DNA of 64,000 bases from Podospora bellae-mahoneyi (taxonomy: Eukaryota > Ascomycota > Sordariomycetes > Sordariales > Podosporaceae), in assembly GCF_035222275.1 (NCBI RefSeq), contig NC_085882.1, positions 2,301,501 to 2,365,500 of the forward strand. Direction: 5' to 3'. This document shows, piece by piece, positions 1 to 11,731 of this stretch. The translations under genes were made by a program, and so were the position numbers. Position 1 is the stretch's first letter, and each line of letters starts with the position of its first letter. A model generated the notes under the pieces. The model saw nothing but the letters and a program-made list of their open reading frames with translations. It searched no databases and was not told the origin of the DNA.

Positions 1-13
1 ATCAAAACGCCAT

Positions 14-1115
14 CTAATGCTTAGCGGTGACGGCCTCGCCAGTCAGCTTCTCGACATACGTCTTTGCCCTGTTTAGTCAAACATGGTTAGCAGCTGGTCA
101 AGTGAGAGATCATGGAAGCGGGAGAGGAAACTCACATGTCACCCATGGCGACCATGCAAACCGTCTGCCAGACGCCCAATCCAATACGGGGCGTCACACC
201 GCGGTACAGACCCTTGAGCCCGTTCGTCTCGTAAATATACTTGAAGGTATTCCCGACCGTCATCTTCTTGGGGCGGTTGGGATCTTCCTTCTTGCTCTGC
301 ATCTCGACGCGGATAACCTCGATAGGCTGGTTCCAGGCCGACAAACCACCACCCAGCGCCGAGGCAATGATCTTCTCCACAGCGCTCAGCTTCTCACCCT
401 CCTTTTTGCCGGTGAGATCCCTGATGCCCTGCTCAGCGAGACGGCTCAGACCGAAGCGAGAACCCCAGTTGGTCATCTGGCGAATCGCAACAGCGTTGAC
501 ACCCTTGTTGATACCTCTGATGCCTTCGCGGCGGTAGATGTCCATGAAGGTGGCCCAGGTGCCGGGAGCCTTTTGGCCGGTGGAAGCCATCTTGTGCTTG
601 GTGATCTCCACCGTCTTCATGCAGGTGCAGAAACCCATAGTAGCGTACGCCTGCGCAACACCACCCGTCACACCACCGAAAATGCCACCGCCGAACTCGC
701 CGGCGCCGGCAGCGCGGGCATAGTACTCGGCCTCGGAAGCGACAAAGAGAAGGACGGCGCCCTTGGTGGAGGCTTCGATCCAGGCCCAGGGAATGAGACC
801 TTGGTAAACTGTTGAACAAGAGCAAAATCAGCGCATGCTACTTGTTGGCAATTTTTTTTTTTTTGTTGCTTATCCGAAGAAAAACTTACAGCCGAAAACA
901 CCACCACGGTTCCAAATGCGGCCAAGAGCAGCTCCGAAACCATCACCTCGGTTCGCCGCCATGGTGGTCTTGATGACCTCCAGGGGCTGGCCGAGGGAGG
1001 TGACCTCGAACAGGTTCAAACCGGCGCCCAAGAGCAAGTTGGAAAACTTGATGGGCTTCTTCTCGAGCTTGGGAGGCTCGGAAGCCGGGAGAGAGGAGGC
1101 AATAGCGGCGGACAT
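14..1115 (-). CDS. YHM2: Mitochondrial citrate/2-oxoglutarate carrier, Yhm2 type
   Basis: Inner-membrane mitochondrial carrier that exchanges citrate for 2-oxoglutarate; in yeast Yhm2 is also linked to mitochondrial DNA maintenance. Three exons read by phase: 890-1115, 136-808 and 14-68, giving 317 residues (yeast protein 314). The ATG at 1113-1115 opens a short N-terminus followed by the family text [14 protein letters not shown] and [15 protein letters not shown]. Exon 2 carries [46 protein letters not shown] and [20 protein letters not shown], all diagnostic of Yhm2 rather than of other carriers; the end TGEAVTAKH matches the yeast tail. Donors are GTAAGT and GTGAGT; intron 1 holds a T-tract near 852-864. 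Same strand as the citrate synthase gene upstream of it. Very sure of identity; exon limits are inferred. Confidence 0.96.
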
Positions 1116-2706
1116 GACTTGGTGGATGTTGCTGTGATAGGGGCCCTGACCAAGGGAAAAGGGTGCTTCGTCGCAAGATCAGAAAGAGAGAGGAGAGAGA
1201 GAGAGTAAAGTTTGCGGAGGACGGGAGAATGTCCGGACGGCGGGTGTGTGGGTGTGATGAGAGGTGGGTATTTGGAAGGTGTGGAAACGGGGGGGTGGGC
1301 AAGGTCGAGGAGGGGCAGCCCAGGTTACAAGAAAGGGCGGATTGGCTGGAAGCTAGGGAGTCAGGTTGTTGCTGATGATGCTGAGCAGTGGTAGAGGCGA
1401 CCCGGAATATGATTTGAGCGGCTTGCAACGCAGCAGAGAAGGCGGCTCCCCTAAAACAATAAAATTGCACGTGTTACCGATGGAGGCTCAATCTGTCATT
1501 GTAGATGTGGATTTGAATTGCCCAAAGAAGCGAGGTCCCGGCGGGAGAGCTTGGCTCACCCATGGGGAATGGTCAATTGGGGGGGATACCCGCGGTAATG
1601 CGGATAACGCAACAGCCAGCATATGAAAGAGGGGGATCCACTTACGACTAAGAACACGGAGATGAGGCTGTGGCAATGAAGGAAGGATATGACGATGGCA
1701 GCGACGACAATGTCGTTGATGTTTTTGTTGTCGAAGAAGAAAGACAAGAAAGAAAGAAAAAAAAGGACCCAAAGACAGGACCCCGATAAAGCTCCAATGG
1801 TTGGGGGAGACAAGGGGGAATCCCGAGTTGTTGGCAGTGCTTGCCCGTTCCGTCTTGGACTCTTAGACGGGCCAAAGCTCAACGCACGCCAATCGGCCGA
1901 CACACCCCTGCTCTCAACCACCCGCCTCGGCACCTCAACAGCAATTGTTTTGGGGACCAGTCTCACTTCTGACCTCACCTATGAATCCGGCCGGACCGGC
2001 TTGGAGTAGAGCTGACCTGGCCACTCAGTCTGTCTGCGCTAGAGATAAGATGCAGCTGGTCTATCGGCTGTCTTTCTTCAGCTGCTCCTCACCGACAGTT
2101 CATCTCTGGTGGTGCAGAAATCTCGAATTCATCGTTGTAACATGAATTCCATAAGAACCCAACAGCATCTACGGTCTGCAGTGCGGCAGTGCCCCGAGGA
2201 TGCTCCTTGCCCAGGGTTCTTTGTGGCGGCAAGGTGTTTGATGATATTGATGACCGGACCGAGCGCACCGAGTGTGTAACCAAAAACAACTCTGACGGTG
2301 CTTCCTCCATCCAGGGTCCGAAGCCGCAGCTTGACTTGACTTCCATCAGGATTGCATGTGGCACACGCCCGTTCGATGTCGCTCTCCTACAGCCCCCCAC
2401 CCCATGAGTCCCGCCCGGCCCTGCATGCATTGGAAGCAGAGATGTTGCAGCTAAGAACTTTTCATTGAACATGTGCGTGTGGCCGAGTGGCCCGGAATAC
2501 GGAAAAATCTGTATCGTACAACTCAATGGACAGCCATCACCCAGTAATCGCGTAGCCCCAAACCAATCAATGCCTCCAGGGGCTGAAGCAATCGCTGAAT
2601 ATTTCCCATCCATTCTATACTGAAAAACCCGTAACGATCCCTTCGCGCCGAATTTTCCCAACTACCTAACCCATAACCCGCATTACTCCCCGTCCTCGTA
2701 CATAAC
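1116..2706. other. Intergenic: YHM2 promoter and citrate synthase 3' region
   Basis: No supported gene. A purine-rich GA stretch near 1185-1210 lies just upstream of the YHM2 start, probably in its 5' leader. Several open frames cross the region but lack introns, conserved motifs or similarity I can recognise. Confidence 0.6.
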
Positions 2707-4321
2707 TTACAACTTCTTGCAGATCTCGATCCACTTCTCGGTGGAGAAAGACTTGGGTCTGTGCAGAAACAATAGTTAGCTTGCTGTTTGCGTACATGTC
2801 AGGAATAAAACTCACCTCTCAATGGGGGCACCGACGGCGCGGTCAATGATGAGCTGGGGAAGGACACCAATGGCGCGGGAGACACCGAAGAGGACGGTGT
2901 AGTAGTTAGCCTCGGTGAGACCATAGTACTGGAGGAGGACACCGGAGTGGGCATCGACGTTGGGGTAGGGGTTCTTGGTCTTGCCGTGCTCGGTAAGAAC
3001 CTTGGGGGCGATCTTGTAGACCTGGCTGACGAGCTTGAACATGGGGTCCTCAGACATGTGCTTCTGGGCGAACTCGCGCTGGGCAGAGTAGCGAGGGTCG
3101 GTCTTGCGGAGGACGGCATGGCCGTAACCGGGGACGACACGGCCGGAGTTGAGGGTGTCCCAGAGGTACTTGGTGATGCTCTCATCGGAGATATCGTCAC
3201 CAATGACCTTCTTCATCTCGGTGAGCCAGTTGAGCACCTCCTGGTTGGCAAGGCCGTGGAGGGGACCGGCAAGACCGTTGAGACCGGCAGCGAGGGACAG
3301 GAAGGGGGAGCTGAGAGCAGAGCCGACAAGGTGAGTGGTGTGGGCGCTGACGTTTCCACCCTCGTGGTCGGTGTGGATGGTGAGGTAGAGACGCATGAGC
3401 TCAATGAAGTCAGCGTTGTTGCCGAAGCCGAGCTGGTTGGCGAAGTTGAAGGAGTAGTCCTTGTCCTTCTGGACGGGAGCGACCTTGCCGCCCTTGAAGA
3501 CGTTCTGGTAGATGCGGGCAGCGATGGTGGGGAGCTTGGCGATGAGGTCCATGGAGTCCTCAAAGGTGTATCCCCAGTATTCCTTCTTGTTGATGCCCTT
3601 GGCGTAGGCACGGGCGAAGGAAGAGGTCTGCTCGAGAGCAGTGACGGCCATGGAGAACTGAGCCATGGGGTGGAGGTCGCTGGGGCAGCGGTCGATCAAC
3701 TCCTCAACGAACTTGGGGATCTCGGCGCGGGCAGCCCAGTCGGCAGAGAGGTCGCGGACCTGCTGCTCGGTGGGAACCTCACCGGTGAGGAGGAGCCAGA
3801 AGAGACCCTCGGGAAGGGGCTCGCTGCCGCCGGGGGCCTTGGGGAGGACCTGCTGGCACTCGGGGATGGTCTTGCCGCGGAAACGGATGCCCTCCTCGGC
3901 GTCGAGGACAGAGCCCTCCCAGACGAGGCACTTGATGCCACGGGCACCGCCATAGACCTGGTCGAGAGTGACCTTGTCAACGACCTTGGAGCCATGCTCC
4001 CTGTGGGTTTACGACAGCTCGTCAGCAGCAATTCTTTGTAGCGGGCGGGCGAGGGGCAGGCATTGTACTTTCTGAGAGCCTTGATCTCCTCGATCTTCTC
4101 GGGAAGGAGCTCGGCGAAGCGCTCCTTGAGGGTCTGCAGCACGATAGCACGGTCAATGGATGATGTCAGGGCGCATTTGGCGTCGGGCGTCGTCTCGCTC
4201 GTACCTGGGTCTTGGAGGAGTAGCAGCGGGCAGCAGTGAAGGCAGTCTGCTTGGTCGCAAAGGACGAAGCCTTCAACGAAGCCCGGAGGGCAGAGGAAGT
4301 CAGGCGCATCGCAGGAGCCAT
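2707..4321 (-). CDS. CIT1: Citrate synthase, mitochondrial
   Basis: Condenses oxaloacetate with acetyl-CoA to citrate, the entry step of the TCA cycle in the matrix. Four exons: 4205-4321, 4069-4133, 2816-4000 and 2707-2758, in phase and giving 472 residues, the usual size for filamentous fungi. The N-terminus is rich in Ser, Ala, Arg and Lys with no acidic residue for over 30 residues, typical of a mitochondrial presequence. Active-site text is present: [13 protein letters not shown] with the catalytic His, [14 protein letters not shown] with the second His, and NVDAHSG with the Asp. The C-terminus [16 protein letters not shown] comes from a 52-nt last exon. The gene lies 1.6 kb upstream of the citrate carrier YHM2 on the same strand, so synthesis and export of citrate are neighbours. 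A peroxisomal paralogue is less likely because no SKL-type tail is present. Confidence 0.96.
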
Positions 4322-6020
4322 GGTTGGGTATCTGATGTGGAGGGTTTGTAGGTGTTTAGGTGAGAAAAAGGGAGGAGGAGAAAAATGTTTGGGGGTTGAT
4401 GAAGACAGCCAAGCCGTAAAAAAAAGCGCAGCCCGCCCGCCCCGGGCCAGGGAATAAGGTCAAGCTTAGCCTAGCCTGCCAGCATTTGGCAGGCGGCTTT
4501 GCGGGTTGGCCGGACACACGGCAACGGACCAACCGGGGTTCGGCTGTCCACTCCCTTCCATATTCCCCATTGCTATCATAAAGACGATCTCGATGGACTC
4601 TCAGAGATTCTCATGGCATATATTTCAAGGGAGGCTGCTGCTATCGACTATCACGTCTTGTTGTGTAGCTGGCATTCCCAACAAGGGGCTCTACCTATGA
4701 TTCCGGAGCTCCCTCCCCGTGATGCAATTTTCTCCTCTTTCCAAAGGCTTCTCTGAAGTGGATGCATGGCTACAAAGTGCTATCCGGGTATTAAAATGGA
4801 GGGGCCCTCCGGTTCATGGCACGGGAGCTTCTCAAGTAAACGGAACCCCTAGCACCCAAGTCTCAAATGTTGCTTTTTTGTTTGGTACCCCTATGAGCTA
4901 TTTCGCCTGGTTGACGTCACGGCACCCATCTCGAAGCTGCCTGCTGCACGAGGGTTTCGAGAAGCTCGCTGGAGCTCCAAACAGCTGCCCATCGAACTCG
5001 TTCCCTCGGAAAGTTTGCTGTTTCGTGAGGCGAGTCCCCTGTGGCAAACCCTAAACATACCGAGTGGGAAACCACCTTCGGCCAAAGGGAAATGTCGTGA
5101 ACCACTGCATGGCCGCTCGCCCGTCTCGCTGCAACTCGGGAGTTTTTGCAACACATCTTGGCTTGGGCGTGGCGCGGGGTTCCGGGTTCAGTTCACGAGA
5201 CAAGCGTCACCTCGTGGCCCTGGGCCACTCAGTGCTCCATGCCGGCTGCTTGGCAGCTGCCTCGGACGCCACAGTTGTTGGTCGCACGCACGCCACATTT
5301 GATCCGGCCCCAAGAAACCCAAGGCATTGGTGTGACCACAGCGACCCTCCCCAAATAAAAGCTACCAACCGTCTCCAAAAAAAAGCTCGCTCGTTCCCCG
5401 CCTCCTCTTCATCTTCGCGGCAAAAAGGCCGGCCATTTCGAGCTTCTTCGATTTTCATCAAGACGACTTCATCAAGAACACACTTTTTTTTTATCAATCT
5501 CTAACTTTGCAGTAGCCCAACGTATTTCCCCCCCAGAGCCTTCTAGAAAATCTTTTGAGCAGGATTGTGCCGAGTGGGATCTATTGCTGCGTGCCCTGCT
5601 CCCCCCCCTCAAAAAAACACGCGTCTCTGGTGTTTGCGCATGCTCTCAGGTTTCGTCCGAACGTAACTTGGTGAACTCGACGCGACCTTCAAATCAAACC
5701 TAGTAATCTGCTGGCTGCCACTTCCCTCGGGGGACCTTGACGAGAGCAAGGCAGAGCAAACAAATCAAAGTCAAAAGCCAGCCAACCGTATTTTATTCTT
5801 CTATTGTGACCTAGGAGCATGGCATAGATCTTGTTCACCTGCTACCCCACCAAGCTCACTCAGTCGTATCATACTTCGAGAAGAGATCACGGGCCTGTCT
5901 CTCGGCTCTTTTCAACGACTTTTTCAACGACTTTTTTGTCCCTTCCCACTGGTAGCACCACCGCCAGTCATCCACATCATCCATTGTCACCAAAGAAGGC
6001 TTCCGGAAGTGGACAACGAG
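4322..6020. promoter_or_regulatory. Divergent intergenic region between CIT1 and the Seb1-like gene
   Basis: About 1.7 kb between two divergent starts, so it must hold both promoters and leaders. CT-rich tracts at about 5395-5500 fit a fungal promoter or 5' leader for the plus-strand gene. Open frames such as 5064-5504 show no conserved motif and are not called. Confidence 0.5.
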
Positions 6021-8619
6021 ATGGCATCGTCACCGGTAGCAGAGCTCGAGGCTGGGCTGCAAGCCTTGCTCAGCCTCAAGGCTCCAGGCGTTTCTGGTTC
6101 TCGGATCTCAAATCTTACTGCACTTTGCGTCAACAACCCACAGGTAAGCGGACGCGTGAAGCGATTCGATTTGATGTTGTAGACGGTTATACTAATTTTG
6201 GTGTCTCATTTGATAGTCTGAGTCGGTCATCGTCCAAAAATTCTATACACATCTCAAGAAAACGCCCGGAACACACAAGCTGGGCGTCCTCTACGTCGTA
6301 GACCAAGTAGCACGGGAGTGGTTGAAGAAGGCCAAGGCTCTGGGACAGTTTCCCATAAATTCTTCAGCGCAAGATGGCACATATGCTGCGGGCGTGCATA
6401 GATTGACTGAACTCATGCCCACTCTGATGAACGACAGCATCTCGGCGGCTCCAGAAGATCAAAAGGTACGCACATATGATCATGCACTGAATTTTTGCCG
6501 CTCTAGCACCCAATAGACGAAAAGAGAGAGGGTGGGTTTTTGCAACTAGCTATTGGCGATGACCTCACAGTTGGTGTAGACAACTGCTGCCCTCACTTCG
6601 TTGTCTTGCCTCGTCCAGCCGGTGAACTTCGGCAGCATTCTCAAAGTCTTGGGCGCCCACATATACACATACATCCCTGCTTCATCACCATGACTAGTAA
6701 CTCACACGTATGCCGGTATGTAGGACAAGATCAAGAAACTGCTCGATATTTGGGAGAAGGGCGAGACGTTTCCCGCTGCCATGGTTAGTTCCTGGCGGGA
6801 AAAGCTCAATGCTCCCCAGCCGACACGTAGGTCATCCAAGATGTCACCGCTTCTTTGTGTAGATGCACCTCTGACAAGACCCCTGCCAACAGTCCAATCA
6901 ACAACACCTCCCGGAAGCCCTCCCCCCAACCTGATGGCTTCGCTGGGTATTGGAAGCAAGCCGCCTGCACCGCCAGCAACGCAAAGCAACCCTCTAAACA
7001 TTCTTGAGACCCTTGCCAACCTGGCTCGCCAAAATGCGCCCAGTACACAGAGTAATCACTCGGCCGGGCCAGTCCCGGCTCCGGCCCCTCCCGCGGCCCC
7101 AGTCCAAGCTCCAGTTCAAGCCCCGGCCCCGACTGCGGCTCCGGCCCCTGCTCCGCTGCCTGCAGCCTCGTACGGCATCCTTGGTAGCCAGCCTGGCAAT
7201 AACGCCATGCAGCCTGCTGCTCCGCCTGTCAACATGTCCACATTGCCACATGCCTTTCCACCACCCATGGCAGCTCCTCAGCCTGCCCATTTCCCACCAC
7301 CCGCAGCATCTCCAGTGCTCAATGGTGCGGCCAATCCAGCTGCCAATCCGGCGGCCGTCCAGCTATTGAGCGCCTTGCTGGCCCAAGGTGTACCTGTCGA
7401 ACAAATCGCCAGCGTAATGCAGCTCATGACCCAAAACACTGCGGCTACCGGATCTCCAGCCGTCCCACAAACCGGCTTCCCGCAGCCACCTCAAGCCGCT
7501 TACCCCGGTTACCCAGCTCCTCCCGTCAGTGCCGGCCCTGGTCCAGCCCCCTGGGAAGCGCCCAGACATGGAGCCGACTCCCGTGATCGCAACGGCTATC
7601 ACTCACCGGGGCGTGTTCCCCGCGGTAGATCCCGCTCCCGCTCGCCGGGACGCTGGGACGCCAGAGACTCACCCCGATCTCGCCGCAACGACCGCGGAGG
7701 ATTCGACTACAACCGCCCAGCCTCGCCAAACCGGGGTTACAATGATGACAGGGGATATCGCCAGCGCTCGCCCCAGGGCAGGAGAGGTAGCCCATCAGAT
7801 AACTTTTCGCGCCAACAACAGCAACAACAACAAGGGCCGCCACAGCCCAACGGAGAAAAATGGGTCGATCATGACCCTACCGTTCCCCCTGGCCACTTCA
7901 AGGTCTTGTCGCGAACCCTTTTCGTTGGCGGGGTCATGGTTTCCGAGCCCGAATTACGGGAAATCTTCTCTCGCTTCGGCGAGGTCCAAAGTGCCATTGT
8001 TCACAAGGAGAAGAGACACGCCTTTGTGAAGATGTATTACAGGAAAGATGCCGAAAAGGCCAAGGCGGCCATGTCGGAGGGGGGGGCGAGGGGGAACGAG
8101 CTCCGGACGAAGTGGGGAGTGGGCTTTGGGCCCCGGGATTGCAGTGATTACGGCACTGGAATTTCTGTTATTCCTATTCAAAAGCTTACGGAAGCGGATA
8201 GGAAGTGGGTGTTGACTGCGCCGTACGGCGGTAGTGGCGGGAGGCCAATTGTGACGGGGATGGTGGTGGAGGAGCCGGATATTGAGATTGGTGCGGGGGT
8301 GTCGAGTAAGGCGATCTCTAGGAGGATGCAAACTGATAAAGGCGGGAGTCACGGGCCTAAGTCAAGTAGGCGGGAGGAGGACCATCACCATGATGGGGGG
8401 TATCAGGGTGGTGGTGGTGGCGGTGGTGGGAGAGGGGGATGGGGAGGAGGGAAGAAGGATAGGGGTGGAAGGGGAGGGGGTTTTGATGGGAAGAGGGGAA
8501 GTCATGGCGGGAATGGGAACCAACAGAATGGCGATGATCCAATTGTTATGGAATTACCGCCGGGAATCCAAATGAGTAGGAATGGGCCGGTCTTTCAGGG
8601 GTTTAGTGGCGGTTATTAG
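6021..8619 (+). CDS. Nrd1/Seb1-type transcription termination factor (CID + RRM)
   Basis: Nuclear RNA-binding protein that reads the RNA polymerase II C-terminal domain and guides termination and RNA processing (yeast Nrd1, fission yeast Seb1). Exons 6021-6143, 6217-6465 and 6724-8619 give 755 residues. Residues 1 to about 150 form the CTD-interacting domain (text such as VNNPQSESVIVQKFYTHLKK and LYVVDQVAREWL). A Pro/Ala-rich linker follows, then Arg/Ser and Arg/Gly stretches (GRSRSRSPGRW). An RRM at about residues 515-590 has RNP2 LFVGG and RNP1-like KRHAFVKMYY, followed by the family-typical KWGVGFGPRDCSDYGTG stretch. The C-terminus is Gly/Arg-rich. Introns 1 and 2 are clear. A 36-nt stretch with GT..AG ends at about 6826-6861 is open in frame and is kept as coding because it is too short for a normal intron. 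Confidence 0.92.
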
Positions 8620-9295
8620 GGTTTGCCTTTTTTTTCCTAGTAGCAGCGTCATGGACAAAATAATAGGACTTGCATTGCAAAATGAAGGCCTTGAATATAG
8701 CAGACATGACTCCAGCTTTCATTTATTAAAGCTTGTTTATTCACTTCTCTTTTGAAGCCTTCAAAAATAGCAGGCAAGCCCTCGACTATGTTCCCAACTC
8801 GTATTCACTACCTTGACTGTCTTTGAAGGCCTCTTGGCTATCCTTCGATAGTTATTTCTCTCTTAAAGGTGTCAAGCCAACAATTTATTATATGTTTTAC
8901 TGACTTGGTGTATCTGGCCAGGTATAGAACTCAAGGCTGGGGAAAAGGGGGAAGTAGGATGATGGGCACCTATCGAGAGCGTTGGGTAAAACATGATGAG
9001 GTTCTAGTAGTGGGTTGGCTCGGAATGATGCCTTGGCATAAGAACCAGGGAAAACAATGGTATTTGGACAATTGTGGAGCAACTGTGAGAATGCATTTGT
9101 TTTCTTGTCCCGCCTTTCACATCACTGCCGTATACCATACCCAAACCAGTCACAGGCAGAAGAATATCAAACGGGCATTCCCATATCCCACAATGTCTGT
9201 GTGCATGCACGTCTCTTATCTACCCGACCTCCACATCACCCGTTCAAGGCAACCTCAACTCCTTTTGTGATCATGCCGTTGCTCCCCACTCTACC
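8620..9295. other. Convergent intergenic, with short copies of a 21-bp repeat
   Basis: 3' ends of the Seb1-like (+) and bZIP (-) genes face each other. At about 8810-8875 there are two or so units of the AACTATCCTTAAAGGCCTCTT-like repeat that forms a larger array at 27.84-28.15 kb. No gene seen. Confidence 0.55.
8810..8875 (+). repeat. Short outlier of the ~21-bp dispersed repeat family
   Basis: The stretch contains GACTGTCTTTGAAGGCCTCTT followed directly by GGCTATCCTTCGATAG, two adjacent degenerate units of the same family as the large array near 28 kb. Relatedness was judged by eye. Confidence 0.5.
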
Positions 9296-11401
9296 TCACC
9301 CCCTCCTCAATTTATACGTCCCCCCCAACCCAGGAAAAGCCCTCTCAAACTCCCCTCCCAAACTCCAGCTCTCCAACCTCCTCACATGCGCCTCAAAAGC
9401 GGGATTAATCACCATCCCATCCCCCACCCCTGCGACCCCCCCTTTCTCTTTCTGTCGTAGTAGTACACACCCCCCCTCCCCCTCCCCTTCCTCCCCCCAA
9501 CCAACCCTCAAAGTCCCAGTAAACGGTATAAAAAAATTCTCAAACTCTATCCCCCCCTCCTCCGTATCATCATCACACATTTGTACAATCCTCTCCCTCA
9601 TCCCTCCCCAGGGTATATAATCCACCCAGGCCGGGTGCCTTTTCCGTCTCTGCAACCCCCCGGGGCGAAAATACTCCGGGATCCTCTCCCAGTTTTCTCT
9701 TGTGGGGGAGACTTGCCAGCGCATGAGGAGGAACATGAGGTACAAAACCGCTGCGCGCTCCGGGAGACGGGACAGGCCGGGGAAGCGGGCGAGGATGTCC
9801 GTAAAAACTTTGGATAGGGGGTGGGAGGGGGTTGACGGGTTGAGGAGGGAGGAGATGGAGGGGTAGGGCGGGCCGAGGACGTCGTTTGCGTGCGAGGAGG
9901 GAAGGGAGAGAAGGTGGCGGCGTTCGGAGAGGAAGTCTAGGAGGATTGAGTCGAGGGGGCAGGTTGGGGGGGAGTTGAGTGGGAGGGTGAAGAAGTCTTC
10001 TTCATCATCTTCTTCTTCTTCTCGGGGTTGATGTTGCGGTAGTGGTGGTGGTTGAGTGGGTTTCGGGAAAGGGGTTTGTGTGGGTGGTATCAACAGAGGG
10101 ACTTGATGATGGTACTGGGTGGAAGCAGCAGCAGCAGCGTTTTGATGTATCCGGGCGATTTTCTGGGCCGGGTCGAGGAGAAATTCGAGGCCGAGACGGT
10201 CTGAACCTAGGTACAACCCGTGACCGAGGTCGTGGCGTTGCTGGGCGAGAATACCGGCCTGGGAAGAGGGTTGAGGTTGCTGAAGCTGGTGTGGCTGGTG
10301 TGGATGTTGCTGGTGTTGTTGACCTTCTGTGCACATGGGCGTCACCACAGGCGACATACTGTTATGCCATCGTCCATGAGTACCGACAGAGCCCGGAGAG
10401 GCAACACTGCCCGGGCCAGACCCCGAAAACCCCACAGATGTCCGAGTTGGTGCTACTAGTCCATGCTGTTGGTGGTGCAACGACGGATGGTGTGTCTGAG
10501 CTGGCGAAGGCAACGGCGCAGGATGCTGCTGCCCAACTATACATCCCATCAACCTCTGGGCAGGAACGCGACGGGACAAACAAAACTTACCTATTGGCGA
10601 CCCCTTAGCCAGCAGAGGCTGAACCAAGTGCATAATACTAGCCAGACATGCCTTCACCTCGGCCAGCTCCGCCTCAACAGCCTCCCTCTGGCGAACAGCA
10701 GCCTGCAGCTCCAGATACGGCTGCTGAGACTTGAGCTCACGAATCTCCCGCTCATACTGCTCAATTTTGAGGCGCTGCCTCTCTCGGATAGCACGCTGTG
10801 CGTCACGATCTGGCAGCCTTGTTAGTGCTACTCATGACTAGGGGGAGCAGGTTAGACGGGCCGGAGAGAACAATGAACGAATACCCCCCGGATAACCGCA
10901 CCCGCCCTTGCAATCCAGCCCCAAAAAATGTTTCCACACTTTTCAGAGCGGGATGCCGACCGCCATCGGGGGAGGATTTCACACCACCAGGAGAAAAAGA
11001 CGTTAGAACAAGCTCCACTTACCATTCGCCCGTTTCTTGGCCAGCTGCTCCGGGGTCAAGTTCGCAACTCCTCTCGATCCCGGGACCGCCTTACGCTTTT
11101 TGGAGATTCCACCGGTGCCGACATCGTCTGCCGTGTTGTCCGGGAGGTTGCTGTTGGCAGTCCCGTCGGTGTTCACACTGCTCATCGGCGTCGTTATCGT
11201 TGAGGAAATAGACGCAGACGCGGTTGACGATTCCCCGTTGCTGCTGCCGAATTCACCACCGACACCTCCGGAGCCGGGCGCCAATGCTGATGGCCCTTTT
11301 CCTCCCCCTCTATTGAGGGCCGAGACCGTTGCGGGTGCAGCAGCAGATGCGGCGGGTGTGAATGATGCAAGGCCATTCAAATTGACATGGTTCCCGGCCA
11401 T
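9296..11401 (-). CDS. bZIP transcription factor with C-terminal DUF3425 domain
   Basis: Putative nuclear DNA-binding regulator. Exons 11023-11401 and 9296-10809 join in phase to 630 residues. Residues 1 to about 115 are Ser/Gly/Ala-rich with KKRKAVPGSRG before the basic region. The basic region and zipper (about 118-170) read NDRDAQRAIRERQR and then IEQYEREIRELKSQQ. The middle is rich in Gln, His and Pro with an acidic run EEEEDDEEDFF. From about 410 to 570 comes the DUF3425 domain typical of fungal bZIP proteins (PLDSILLDFLSERRHLL; LYLMFLLMRWQVSPTRENW; RRKRHPAWVDYIPWGGMR). The basic region has Asp where most bZIPs have the invariant Asn, as seen in this fungal subfamily. A GTAAGT sequence at 10585-10590 (minus strand) could be a donor, but I found no nearby acceptor that keeps frame, so the open frame is kept. 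Target genes unknown. Confidence 0.86.
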
Positions 11402-11731
11402 GGCCCGAATTAAAAGAAAAAGTTAGTAAAGATGATGCCGCCGGAAGTTCAACGGCCGGCGTCATCCGAATACAACTGTGTGTAACACCACGCTTTCAAC
11501 TTCGCACACACCCTTCTCGCTCGCTGTGGATGCGCGGTCGCCGAATAAACGGACCCGACAACGCGGTAACGGAAGCGGCGGGCGGCTGATGGGAACATCA
11601 GCCACAGCACGACGTCAAATTATGACTAATCACATTCGTTGAGTTTTATGCTAAACATCGTGTTCAGTTATTCGGTTCTTTTCTATACACGCCTGCCTAC
11701 CAATGCCAAAGCAACAAAAAGAGTAAGGGTA
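11402..11731. other. Intergenic: bZIP promoter / DCAF4-like 3' end
   Basis: 330 bases between two minus-strand genes. It holds the bZIP promoter and the terminator of the WD40 gene. No gene or clear motif seen. Confidence 0.5.

Noticed and set aside
2947-4041. 364-residue plus frame opposite citrate synthase
   Set aside because: Antisense shadow, rich in Gly, Val, Leu and Glu as expected from codon bias.
10528-10590. Possible intron in the bZIP gene starting at GTAAGT
   Set aside because: Acceptors within about 35-65 bases change the frame, and the open frame continues to the DUF3425 domain without it.
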